NCBI RefSeq assembly: GCF_014279775.1
Contig: NZ_CP047961.1
Location: 496,001-560,000 of the forward strand
Length of the DNA stretch: 64,000 nucleotides
DNA from: Synechococcus sp. PROS-9-1
Lineage (GTDB): Bacteria; Cyanobacteriota; Cyanobacteriia; PCC-6307; Cyanobiaceae
Direction of reading: 5' to 3'
Positions within the stretch are counted from its first letter, which is position 1. Every line of letters starts with the position of its first letter. Positions 56,321 to 64,000 of this stretch are shown here, piece by piece. The position numbers and the translations under genes were made by a program. The notes below the pieces were generated by a model that was given only the letters and a program-made list of their open reading frames with translations, searched no databases and was not told the origin of the DNA.

Positions 56321-56587
56321 GTGGGAGCGGAGCGTTATCTCAATCACCCCACCTTTGGAATGCTTTATCAGGTGTCGACCGCGGGCGAAGGACGGGACCT
56401 TTACGCCACGCTTTATGCCCAGCGCATGTTTTTCTTGGTGACGCTGCAACCCAGGGGGGCTCAGTTTGAGGTGATTCCTTATCAGGACGCCCGGCATCAT
56501 GCAGAGCTTCACCTCGCGCGCTGTCGTCGTGATCGCTCTGCCGATTTTGCCGATTGGAAGCAGCTGTTCGATCAAACCTTCATTTGA
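56321..56587 (+). CDS. pipX: PII-interacting protein X
   Basis: An 88-residue protein, the standard length, from GTG 56321. It follows the family closely: ERYLNHPTFGMLYQVSTAG, ATLYAQRMFFLVTLQP, then ending ADWKQLFDQTFI. PipX binds PII at low 2-oxoglutarate and co-activates NtcA at high 2-oxoglutarate, so it links carbon/nitrogen status to transcription. Its stop overlaps the start of the next gene (TGATG), as in the conserved pipX-pipY pair. Confidence 0.97.
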   Translation: MGAERYLNHPTFGMLYQVSTAGEGRDLYATLYAQRMFFLVTLQPRGAQFEVIPYQDARHHAELHLARCRRDRSADFADWKQLFDQTFI

Positions 56588-57261
56588 TGGCGTCGAGCAG
56601 CTCGGAATCTGAGACGATTCAGTCCCGCTGGCAGGCGATTCACGCTGATTGTCCAGACGCTGTTCATCTTTTGGCTGTCAGCAAAGGCCACCCGGCCATG
56701 GCGGTGCGAGAGCTGGCCGCCTTGGGGCAAGTTGATTTTGGTGAGAGCAGGGTGCAGGAAGCACTCCCGAAACAACAGGATTTAGGCGACCTCAGCGGCT
56801 TGCGTTGGCATTTCATTGGACGCCTACAGGCCAACAAAGTCCGGGCTGTTGTGCGGGCCTTTCCCGTGATTCATTCGATCGACTCTCAAGGACTTGCAGA
56901 ACGCACTTCAAGGATTGCGCTGGAGGAAAAGCAGACTCCGGAGGTGTTTTTTCAGGTCAAGCTTCGCGACGACCCGGCGAAGGGTGGCTGGGAGCCGGAT
57001 GCCTTGCGTGAGGTTTGGCCTGAGCTGCAGTCGCTTCCAGGCTTGAAGCCCATTGGGCTGATGACCATGGCCCCACTTGGCTTAGGTCCTGAAGACCGTC
57101 AAGGTCTCTTCCATGACTGCAGAACCCTTGCCGATGAGCTCGCTTTGCCTGATTGCTCGATGGGGATGAGCGGAGATTGGAAGCAGGCTGCTACGGCTGG
57201 TGCCACCTGGGTTCGCGTGGGATCTGGGTTGTTTGGACCACGGCCTGAACGCTTGGTTTGA
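56587..57261 (+). CDS. pipY: Pyridoxal-phosphate homeostasis protein PipY (YggS family)
   Basis: A 224-residue PLP-binding protein from ATG 56587. Conserved segments are HLLAVSKGHPAMAVRELAALG with the PLP Lys, DFGESRVQEALPKQ, LRWHFIGRLQANKV and the C-terminal WVRVGSGLFGPRP. YggS-type proteins keep PLP and amino-acid pools balanced. Coupling to pipX is a cyanobacterial hallmark. Confidence 0.96.
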   Translation: MASSSSESETIQSRWQAIHADCPDAVHLLAVSKGHPAMAVRELAALGQVDFGESRVQEALPKQQDLGDLSGLRWHFIGRLQANKVRAVVRAFPVIHSIDSQGLAERTSRIALEEKQTPEVFFQVKLRDDPAKGGWEPDALREVWPELQSLPGLKPIGLMTMAPLGLGPEDRQGLFHDCRTLADELALPDCSMGMSGDWKQAATAGATWVRVGSGLFGPRPERLV

Positions 57262-57369
57262 CCCCCACTTGTTAGGGCAGCCTGTTGTGAAGATGATCAA
57301 ATCGCCCAGTCACTCTTGCTCACAACTCTGTAGAGCGCTATTCAGGGTCCAGGTTTGATTTAGTTTCCG

Positions 57370-57945
57370 GTGTCGCTGATTTCTCGTCTTCGTGCTGTCG
57401 TTGCGGGTGATGATTACCTTGATGGTGATTATGACGACCTCGATTACGACACTGGCGAACAGGACGAAGTCGAAGAAGGTTCGTCTCACTCCATGTCGAG
57501 TGCTTTGGCAACTCTTGATTCGAGCAATCCCTTTGAAAGTGAGCATTCTTTCACTGGATCAAATGTGATCGGGATGCCTGGTATAAGCACCGGAACCGCC
57601 GAGGTCTCTTTGATGGAGCCTCGCAGTTTTGATGAAATGCCTGGAGCGATCCAAGCCCTGCGTGAGCGCAAAACGGTGATCCTCAATCTCACGATGATGG
57701 AGCCTGATCAAGCGCAACGCGCTGTGGACTTCGTAGCTGGCGGAACCTTTGCCATTGATGGTCATCAAGAGCGTGTTGGCGAAAGTATTTTTCTGTTCGC
57801 GCCCAGCTGCGTGACCGTGACCAACGCCACCCAGGACGAAACCTCCGTTCCGACCCACGTTTCTAAGGACGTCGAGCAAGCCTCTTCTGAGGCCAGCATC
57901 GCTCCAACTCCCGCCTGGAGTGCCACAAGCGCTACCGCACTTTGA
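57370..57945 (+). CDS. sepF: Cell division protein SepF
   Basis: A 191-residue protein from GTG 57370. The N-terminal [22 protein letters not shown] is followed by an acidic, disordered linker and the SepF core from about residue 75: [28 protein letters not shown] and [25 protein letters not shown]. SepF tethers FtsZ to the membrane in cyanobacteria (Cdv2). The tail after the core is Ser/Thr-rich. proC starts within or just after its stop. Confidence 0.95.
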   Translation: MSLISRLRAVVAGDDYLDGDYDDLDYDTGEQDEVEEGSSHSMSSALATLDSSNPFESEHSFTGSNVIGMPGISTGTAEVSLMEPRSFDEMPGAIQALRERKTVILNLTMMEPDQAQRAVDFVAGGTFAIDGHQERVGESIFLFAPSCVTVTNATQDETSVPTHVSKDVEQASSEASIAPTPAWSATSATAL

Positions 57946-57952
57946 GCCAACA

Positions 57953-58783
57953 GTGCCGTTTGCCTTTGGTGTGATTGGTCTGGGCCGGATGGCTCAGGCC
58001 CTTGTGATTCCTCTGATTGAGCAGGGCCTCATTCCTGCCGATAAGACGATCGCCGTTGTTGGCCGCGCGGACTCCGTTGCAACGGTGTCCGCGCGAGTGC
58101 CCTCCGAAGTCAAGGTCGTTGCTGCCAGTGATCCTGCGGCACAGGACGCTTGGGGGGCATCGGTTCAACTCTTGGCCGTCAAGCCCCAGATGCTCGATGC
58201 GGTTGCGGCCTCTGCGCCACCTGCAACAGCGACGCCTGCGCCTGGTTCAAGCCTTTTGCTCTCCGTGCTGGCTGGGGTTCCCTTGACGCGGCTTCAAACG
58301 TTATTTCCTGGCCGGATCTGTGTGCGTGCCGTGCCCAATACCCCTTGCCTGGTGGGTCAGGGACTCACGGGCTTGGCTTGGGGGGAGGGCATCTCTGATC
58401 AACAAAAGCAGCAAGTGCGCTCCTTTTTTGAGCCTGTTAGTGAGGTTTTGGAGCTCCCCGAAGAACGGCTGGATGCTTTCCTTGCGCTCACCTCCTCTGG
58501 TCCTGCCTATGTGGCTTTAATCGCAGAGGCGATGGCCGATGGTGCCGTTGCCGTGGGAATGCCTCGGGCCCAAGCCCATCATTTGGCCCATCGAACCCTC
58601 GCTGGAACCGCGGCTTTGCTTCAGGAACAAGAGCTGCATCCTGGCGAACTCAAAGATATGGTGGCCTCCCCTGGTGGCACCACCATGGCGGCGTTGCGTC
58701 AGCTCGAAAAAGCGGGGTTGCGTTCGGCCTTGATTGAAGCGATTGTTGCCGCCACGCAACATGGCCGGGGCATGGCGAACTAG
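57953..58783 (+). CDS. proC: Pyrroline-5-carboxylate reductase
   Basis: The start is taken as GTG 57953 (VPFAFGVIGLGRMAQAL), 8 nt after the sepF stop; an in-frame GTG at 57920 inside sepF is the alternative. About 276 residues. The Rossmann motif GVIGLGRMA and the C-terminal signature KDMVASPGGTTMAALRQLEK identify ProC, which makes proline from P5C with NAD(P)H. It is adjacent to sepF, the usual neighbour in cyanobacteria. It converges on the GT4 gene. Confidence 0.96.
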   Translation: MPFAFGVIGLGRMAQALVIPLIEQGLIPADKTIAVVGRADSVATVSARVPSEVKVVAASDPAAQDAWGASVQLLAVKPQMLDAVAASAPPATATPAPGSSLLLSVLAGVPLTRLQTLFPGRICVRAVPNTPCLVGQGLTGLAWGEGISDQQKQQVRSFFEPVSEVLELPEERLDAFLALTSSGPAYVALIAEAMADGAVAVGMPRAQAHHLAHRTLAGTAALLQEQELHPGELKDMVASPGGTTMAALRQLEKAGLRSALIEAIVAATQHGRGMAN

Positions 58784-58789
58784 CCCTCC

Positions 58790-59977
58790 TTAAGCGGCTA
58801 AGGCCTTCTTGGCGATCAGGGTGCCGTAAAGCTCTTCCAGAGCATCGATGTTGGACACCATCCGGTAGCGCTCCATGACCCGCTCCCGCGCTCGCCGGCC
58901 TAGCTCCTGGGTGAGCAGAGGTTGATCACGGAGAACGGGCAGCAGGGTGCGGAGTTGGGTGGTGACCCCTTGCGTGCTGAGAACGATGCCTGCCCCACCT
59001 GCGAGCACTTCTCCATCAGCTCCAGCATCCGTGGCCACGCAGGCGCATTGGCAGGCCATGGCCTCGAGAAGGGCAATGGAGAGCCCCTCCACCAGCGATG
59101 GCAGCACAAACACCTCAGCGCACTGGAGCAGGGCGATGCGCGTGTTGAGATTTGCTTCATAGCCCCACCACAACAGATCCCCGATCCCATTGCCGTACAC
59201 GTTTTGCAGCGTGCTGCGCAGGGGGCCGTCACCCACGATCACGAGTCGGCACCCCGCTGGCTTGACCAGTCGCCAGGCCCGCAATAACGCTTCCACATTC
59301 TTCTCGGTTGCGATCCGCCCCATGTACAGAAAAATGCGCTGATCACCAAGGCGTGAGCGCACGTTATGGAGCTCCTCGCTGATCGAGGCGGGATGGCTTG
59401 GGGCCGGAGACCAGCGCTCGGGATCCACGCCATTGGGAATGACAGCAAGGCGAGTTTCGTGGACCCCTAAACGGTTCAGAACGTCCGCCTGAAGATCGGA
59501 AAAGACAATGACACGGTCGTATCGGGAGAGAGCAGGCGCGTAGAGCTGGTAGCTGAGCTGTTGCGTGCCCGCTGTGAGGTTGCGCAAGCCTGCGTCAAAC
59601 GGTGGATGAAAGGTCGCGACCAGCGGAATGCCTAACGGCTGGCAAAGCTCTGGAAGCCTGAAGTCAAGGGGGGAAAGGGTGAGGCTGGCGTGCACGACAT
59701 CGGGCTGAAGCCTCTTCAAGGACTCACGCAACTCCCTCTGCGCCCTAGGGGAGGGAATCGTGTACACCTGAGACTTCACTAAATAGGGCAGGCTCACATC
59801 TGGATCGTGTGCAAGCAACGACGTGTTGCTGCTACCGGGCGCGCCAGGATTATCGAAATGAATGAAGCTGGTTTGATGGCCGCGTTTCTTTAGGGCTTCT
59901 GTGGTGCTCAGCCCGTAGGTGACATTGCCGCAAAACGGAGTTTTTTTGCCGAGCCAGGCAATGTGGGCCACTGGCAC
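58790..59977 (-). CDS. Glycosyltransferase family 4 (GT-B), possibly lipid-linked
   Basis: A 395-residue GT-B enzyme. The N-terminal domain starts AHIAWLGKKTPFCGNVTYGLST and the C-terminal domain carries IFLYMGRIATEKNVEALLRAW, LVIVGDGPLR and the EX7E-type SLVEGLSIALLEAM. The acceptor cannot be read from sequence. The N-terminal segment resembles my recollection of cyanobacterial glycolipid GT4 enzymes such as DGDG synthase, but this was not tested. It is followed by proC in convergent orientation and preceded by an MFS transporter gene 22 nt upstream. Confidence 0.9.
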   Translation of the reverse strand: MPVAHIAWLGKKTPFCGNVTYGLSTTEALKKRGHQTSFIHFDNPGAPGSSNTSLLAHDPDVSLPYLVKSQVYTIPSPRAQRELRESLKRLQPDVVHASLTLSPLDFRLPELCQPLGIPLVATFHPPFDAGLRNLTAGTQQLSYQLYAPALSRYDRVIVFSDLQADVLNRLGVHETRLAVIPNGVDPERWSPAPSHPASISEELHNVRSRLGDQRIFLYMGRIATEKNVEALLRAWRLVKPAGCRLVIVGDGPLRSTLQNVYGNGIGDLLWWGYEANLNTRIALLQCAEVFVLPSLVEGLSIALLEAMACQCACVATDAGADGEVLAGGAGIVLSTQGVTTQLRTLLPVLRDQPLLTQELGRRARERVMERYRMVSNIDALEELYGTLIAKKALAA

Positions 59978-59999
59978 CGTCCCGAAGCCGAGTCTGAAG

Positions 60000-61418
60000 T
60001 TAGCAGCGCTCCCAAGGACGCTCCCACAAAGCGGCAGCTAAAGAAAGTGCCGCAAGCACCCAGAGCACCGGGATCAAGCCAATGCTGCTTACCAGGGCGC
60101 CGGCAAGAACCAGGGGCAGGCTGAGAGCAATGTTGATCAGGTTGTTCTGAAGCCCGAAGACCCGACCTCGCTGGGATTCTGGAGTGTCCTCCTGAATCGT
60201 GGTCTGGGCAGGAATCGCTACGAGAGCGGCACCAATGCCGAGGATGCCGCACAACAGCAAGGTGATGCTGAGATTTCCTCGCAGTTGCCCGAGCATGATC
60301 AGACACCAGGTGATCGTGCCCAGTCCGGCTGCGGCGAGTCGCCGACGGCTAAAGCGATGGCCCATTTGGGCCACCAGCACCGCGCCAATGGCCATTCCTA
60401 GTCCGCTCATTGCTAGCAGGGTGCCGAAGCCTGTTGGCCCCAGCCCTTGGATGGCAGATGCCAGGCTGATCGCCAGGACATAAAGCGCGGCTAGGAGGCT
60501 GTAAAGCACCACGAGATGCACCATGGCTCCGCGGACGGATACCTGCTCTCGAAGCACCTGTATCCCCGCCACGATTTCTTTCCAGACCGAATCGCTGCTG
60601 TCTTTTCTCGGTGGCTCGCGCATCTGGATGGTGCTCAGACTGATGGCCGCCATGCCGTAACAGAACGGCAAAAGCAGAAATTCGCCACCGTTGATGCCCA
60701 CCATTTGAAGCAGGTGGTTGAGTCCTCGCAGGATTGGATCGCCCAAGGCAAAGCCAACGATTGTGGCCCCCATGCTCGTGGCTTGATAGAGGGAGTTGGC
60801 GGCCAGAAGATGTTCTCTTGGCACCAGCAGTGGGATCGTCGCCTGTTCGGCGGGGGCGAAAAACTGGGTCAGAACCGACTCGAGGAAGGTCATGACCAGC
60901 AGAGCCCAATATCCCCAGCTCAGTCCAAACCAGTGGGGTCCAGGGATCAGGAACAGAGGGGTGCACAGCACTAATAGTGCCCGCAGGCCATTGGAGGCCA
61001 CCATCACCCTGCGTTTGGGCCAGCGGTCGACCCACACACCCGCAACGGATCCGAGCACCATCGCTGGGATGGTGTTGGCGACGTAGATGCCGGTAGCGAG
61101 CAAGGTGATGCGTTGGGCTCGCGTCTCGAAATCCATGCGAATCGCAGAGGCGATTTCAGCAAGCGCGCCATTGCTATCCGGTGTATTGGTCACCCAGTAT
61201 TGGGCGATCAAATACACCATCAAGACGATGTAGAACTTGTCCGCGAGTTGGGAGAAGATCTGGCCGACCCAGAGGCGTCGGAAGCCATCGAGATGGATCA
61301 CGGCTTGAAGGCCGCGGCGACCCTCTGGATTGGCGCTGGTGGGCAGGGCCGGGTCCGGGCTGTTTAGGGGAGGACCGCTCAAAATGTGTTCATTCGCCGA
61401 ATCATGATCGCCCACCAC
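60000..61418 (-). CDS. Major facilitator superfamily transporter
   Basis: A 472-residue protein with about twelve hydrophobic spans. Motifs include GSVAGVWVDRWPKRRVMVASNGLRALLV after span two (MFS motif A) and a repeat-like GMAIGAVLVAQMGHRFSRRRLA after span eight. The style resembles drug/metabolite efflux or lipid-handling MFS (LplT/EntS-like) proteins. The substrate is unknown. It is 22 nt upstream of the GT4 gene on the same strand, so transport of a glycosylated product is possible. Confidence 0.88.
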   Translation of the reverse strand: MVGDHDSANEHILSGPPLNSPDPALPTSANPEGRRGLQAVIHLDGFRRLWVGQIFSQLADKFYIVLMVYLIAQYWVTNTPDSNGALAEIASAIRMDFETRAQRITLLATGIYVANTIPAMVLGSVAGVWVDRWPKRRVMVASNGLRALLVLCTPLFLIPGPHWFGLSWGYWALLVMTFLESVLTQFFAPAEQATIPLLVPREHLLAANSLYQATSMGATIVGFALGDPILRGLNHLLQMVGINGGEFLLLPFCYGMAAISLSTIQMREPPRKDSSDSVWKEIVAGIQVLREQVSVRGAMVHLVVLYSLLAALYVLAISLASAIQGLGPTGFGTLLAMSGLGMAIGAVLVAQMGHRFSRRRLAAAGLGTITWCLIMLGQLRGNLSITLLLCGILGIGAALVAIPAQTTIQEDTPESQRGRVFGLQNNLINIALSLPLVLAGALVSSIGLIPVLWVLAALSLAAALWERPWERC

Positions 61419-61455
61419 AGGCCGTAGCGTGAAAACCTCTCGTCTTGCTGGATGG

Positions 61456-62271
61456 TTAGGCGCTAGCGACAGCCTCTCTCACCATGGCAAACGAGCGGAC
61501 GGGCCTTGGCAGATGCACCCGGCACCAGCACTCCACAAGGGTAAAAAGGCGGAGCCAAACCGGTCTGGGTCCCATCAATCCACCGTCTTGGCGTTCCGGC
61601 AGTTCAAGCCGTGTTAATCGCTGAAGCAGGGCGAGTTCGGAGGGGTTGATCTGAATGGCCGCTCCAGCTTGAGCACCGATGGCCAGACCTTCGTCGGCCA
61701 GCAGGCTGCAGCGCCAGTCCCAATTCCCGATCGGTGGAGACAGGGCGGCTCCACTGCGGCAACAGGTTTGGAGAGGGAGGCCATAGCCGCCGAGAGCGAG
61801 CAGATGAACACAGGCCTGAACAAGCGTTGCCAAGGTGCGATCAACACGCTCTCCTTCAGAACTTTCCCTCTCAGATTCACGCTGCCTTCGCGCCAGCAGC
61901 TCGAGCCGCTCGAGATGCATCAAGACCGCACTGAGCATCCCGGGGACGGGATCATCGCCTGCGACCAATGAGATCGAGAGCTCAGATAGGGCCTGGGCAG
62001 CTGCCAGCGTTTCCAATCGCTGGCCCACGTTGCCGAAATTGTGTTGGACCCGAAGTTGGCGTACCCGAAGCAGGCCGCTGCGTCCTCCCACCTGCAGCTC
62101 CAGGGTGGTGAGAGGAACCGCCGCCGCAAGGCTGCTGCGTGGTTTACGAGCCCCTGGTACGGCCAGGCGAATCAGGCCTACGTCATCACTGAGCAGGGTG
62201 AGCAGCCTGTCGTGCTCCCCGAGGGGTCCCACCTTTAAAGCCAACCCTTCGATCCGCCGTTCCGGGCTCAT
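61456..62271 (-). CDS. recO: DNA repair protein RecO
   Basis: A 271-residue protein with an N-terminal OB fold (LALKVGPLGEHDRLLTLLSDDVGLIRLAVPGARKPRSSLAA) and a helical C-terminal domain with spaced Cys residues (QTCCRSG) that may bind zinc. RecO helps RecA load onto SSB-covered DNA. Its start overlaps the deoC stop (ATGA at 62268-62271). Confidence 0.94.
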   Translation of the reverse strand: MSPERRIEGLALKVGPLGEHDRLLTLLSDDVGLIRLAVPGARKPRSSLAAAVPLTTLELQVGGRSGLLRVRQLRVQHNFGNVGQRLETLAAAQALSELSISLVAGDDPVPGMLSAVLMHLERLELLARRQRESERESSEGERVDRTLATLVQACVHLLALGGYGLPLQTCCRSGAALSPPIGNWDWRCSLLADEGLAIGAQAGAAIQINPSELALLQRLTRLELPERQDGGLMGPRPVWLRLFTLVECWCRVHLPRPVRSFAMVREAVASA

Positions 62272-62948
62272 TGCGGATGCCGGAGGGCCTGAATCAAAGC
62301 TGGGCCATGGCTGGTTCCCAGGGCCGTGGCGCCCTCTTCCACAAGGTCCAGCGCCGTTTCCAAGCGTTGTATGCCCCCGGCCGCCTTGATCGCGCAGTTT
62401 CCCCGCGCAAGCTCTTTGAGCTTGCGCACTTGCACCGGAGTGGTGGCCGCTCCAAACCCGTTGCCCGCTTGCAAGAACGCAGCACCGGCATCGATCGCGG
62501 CTTCAACGGCCAAGCTCAGGCGCTCTGGCTGCAAGCGGTTCACATCTAAAATCACTGTCACAGGGAGGCCGAGATCGCAGATCTGCGCGAGTTCTTCGGC
62601 ATAGGCTTCCGCCCGCCCCGCCGTGATGGCAGCGAGATTGGGCACCACATCGAGGGCATCAGCTCCTCGGGCTGCGGCCCATTCCGCTTGCGCCCGTTTG
62701 AGCTCCGCTGGAATCGTCCCGAAGGGAAAGTCCACAACAGCAAACAAGCGAAGGCGTCCGCTGGGTCCGATGCGGTTTCGTACCGCTTCTAGGTGGCAGA
62801 GGCTGGTGCAGAGCCCTCCGAAGCCGAGCAGTCGCGCCGCATCGCAGAGGTTGTGCAGAGCCTCCTCTTCCAAGAGTGGATCTAAAACGGCTTGATGAAT
62901 CATGGGCGGGAGCTCCGGAAGCTCCCGCTGACGCGGCGACGCGGTCAT
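62268..62948 (-). CDS. deoC: Deoxyribose-phosphate aldolase
   Basis: A 226-residue TIM-barrel aldolase. The class I lysine motifs are VVDFPFGTI early, VTVILDVNRL in the middle, and GNCAIKAAGGIQRLETA near the end with the Schiff-base or helper Lys. It cleaves deoxyribose 5-phosphate to glyceraldehyde 3-phosphate and acetaldehyde. It is co-transcribed with recO and lies 22 nt downstream of hpf. Confidence 0.93.
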   Translation of the reverse strand: MTASPRQRELPELPPMIHQAVLDPLLEEEALHNLCDAARLLGFGGLCTSLCHLEAVRNRIGPSGRLRLFAVVDFPFGTIPAELKRAQAEWAAARGADALDVVPNLAAITAGRAEAYAEELAQICDLGLPVTVILDVNRLQPERLSLAVEAAIDAGAAFLQAGNGFGAATTPVQVRKLKELARGNCAIKAAGGIQRLETALDLVEEGATALGTSHGPALIQALRHPQ

Positions 62949-62970
62949 CGTTGTGGGGCAAGCACTGGCC

Positions 62971-63546
62971 TTAGTTCCGCGCTTGGATCACGCCAAATCC
63001 ACCGTGATTGCGGTGATAAATCACCTGGAGTTCACCGCTTTCTTTGTCTCGAAACAGGTAGAAGTCGTGGTCGATCAGTTCGAGTTGATGGCGTGCGTCT
63101 TCAAGGCTCATCGCTGGCATTGAGAAATATTTGCGCCGAACCCCTGGGCTGGGGAGCTGCGCTTCCTTCCCTGCGATCAGTGAGTCTTCTGTGGCACGTT
63201 CCGTGAGGAGGACGTCATTTGCTGCCGTTGGGGTGATCCGATGGCCATGGTCGCTGTGGCGTTCCTTGAAGCGTCGCAGCTGGCGCGCCAACTTGCTTGC
63301 GACCAGATCGATGCTTGCGTAAAGGTTTTCGCTTCTCTCCTGGGCGCGAATCACCGTGCCATTGGCGAACACAGTGACCTCCGCGGTTTGTTGCGGAACC
63401 CTGGGGTTCCGAGCCACTGAGAGGTGTACATCCGCTTCCAGGACGAGGTCGTCGAAGTGATGGATAGCCCGTTCCAGTTTTGTTTCGGTGTATTCCCGCA
63501 GTGCGGGCGTCACATCCAAATTGCGACCATGGATCAGAAGCTTCAT
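62971..63546 (-). CDS. hpf: Ribosome hibernation promoting factor (long form)
   Basis: A 191-residue protein. The RaiA/HPF domain covers about 1-105 ([30 protein letters not shown]) and the C-terminal dimerisation domain has [31 protein letters not shown]. The long form makes inactive 100S ribosome dimers in the dark or when starved; in cyanobacteria it is also known as LrtA, light-repressed. It diverges from the lipB gene with little space between. Confidence 0.96.
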   Translation of the reverse strand: MKLLIHGRNLDVTPALREYTETKLERAIHHFDDLVLEADVHLSVARNPRVPQQTAEVTVFANGTVIRAQERSENLYASIDLVASKLARQLRRFKERHSDHGHRITPTAANDVLLTERATEDSLIAGKEAQLPSPGVRRKYFSMPAMSLEDARHQLELIDHDFYLFRDKESGELQVIYHRNHGGFGVIQARN

Positions 63547-63641
63547 GGCGGTCCCCTTTGCCTGGTTCTACCGGCAACCTACTAACTGCCTCAGGCGCAG
63601 GACAGCGGTCTGCGGCATTTCTTTTTGAGCCGGTTGCGCCC

Positions 63642-64000
63642 GTGCCGTTCTCTCAGGCCTGGGATTGGCAACGTGGATGGCAGCAGCAATTACTCGCTGC
63701 GGAAGGCTCAGGCAGGGAAGCGGTTTGGATTCTTCAACATCCGTCTTGCTTCACTCTTGGTCGCGGAGCGACGGAAGATCACTTGCGCTTTGATCCCGAG
63801 AATGCGCCAGCTCCCCTGCATCGCATCGACCGGGGCGGTGAGGTCACGCACCACGCCCCTGGGCAGTTGGTGGCCTATCCGGTGTTGGACCTTCGCCGGC
63901 GTGAACCAGACCTTCATTGGTACATGCGCCAGCTCGAACAGGTGGTGATCGATGTGTTGGCGGCATTGGACTTGACAGGGCAACGCATCTCAGGGCTCAC
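63642..64000 (+). CDS. lipB: Octanoyltransferase LipB, 3' end cut by window edge
   Basis: A 119-residue partial protein from GTG 63642. The catalytic-loop pattern [33 protein letters not shown] and [19 protein letters not shown] is that of LipB, which transfers octanoyl from ACP to lipoyl domains. The frame is open upstream with a family-like FLFEPVAP segment before the GTG, so a TTG at 63558 may be the true start. That would leave only 11 nt to hpf. The continuation lies beyond the window. Confidence 0.92.
   Translation, partial: MPFSQAWDWQRGWQQQLLAAEGSGREAVWILQHPSCFTLGRGATEDHLRFDPENAPAPLHRIDRGGEVTHHAPGQLVAYPVLDLRRREPDLHWYMRQLEQVVIDVLAALDLTGQRISGL

Overview
The window is chromosomal DNA from a marine picocyanobacterium, most probably Synechococcus. 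Cyanobacterial photosynthesis genes (psbB, psbT, psbM, petB, petD, psaE), a phycobiliprotein-fold gene, the pipX/pipY nitrogen-signalling pair, a sepF-type division gene, minCDE and a cyanobacterial 16S-Ile-Ala-23S-5S rRNA operon all point that way. Assignment to species or strain was not attempted. Genes are tightly packed, with many 4-base start/stop overlaps (ATGA, GTGA, TGATG).

Left end (1-5660): an accessory, visibly AT-richer region of mostly unrecognised small genes. It begins with a phycobiliprotein-like gene cut by the window edge and an unknown partner gene. A 28-base near-perfect copy of the tRNA-Phe 3' end at 2135-2162 pairs with the real tRNA-Phe at 5585-5657. The 3.4 kb between them looks like a decayed tRNA-targeted insertion without an integrase. 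Two terminators and a 14-bp perfect hairpin lie inside it.

5660-26413: core genes. A minus-strand run holds comF, a DUF2470 gene, a ribulokinase-like FGGY kinase, metK, a HAD hydrolase, rpsA, nrdR, psbT and psbB. A plus-strand run holds a ferredoxin, psbM, a thioesterase, dprA, prmC, tsaC and a small membrane gene. A minus-strand run holds minCDE with a small LuxR-type regulator, an HD protein and ctpA. petB-petD and a GH100 invertase follow.

26414-32450: a structured intergenic segment and the rRNA operon. 32692-45406: mutM-psaE, an HTH protein, recQ, a LysM protein, then a carbon block with aldehyde dehydrogenase, a trehalose-synthase-like GH13, glpD-glpK and a second GH13. 45407-54013: small ORFs, tRNA-Thr and tRNA-Tyr, aroQ-miaE, acireductone dioxygenase, cobI, DUF4079, a cellulose-synthase-like GT2, dus and DUF1823, plus two intergenic regions with orphan minus-strand terminators. 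54014-64000: der, an EcfT-like gene, pipX-pipY, sepF-proC, a GT4 transferase, an MFS transporter, recO-deoC, hpf and the start of lipB.

The best leads are the tRNA-Phe island, the phycobiliprotein-like gene with its partner, the structured RNA candidate before the 16S gene, and a set of minus-strand terminators sharing one tail sequence with no assigned genes.
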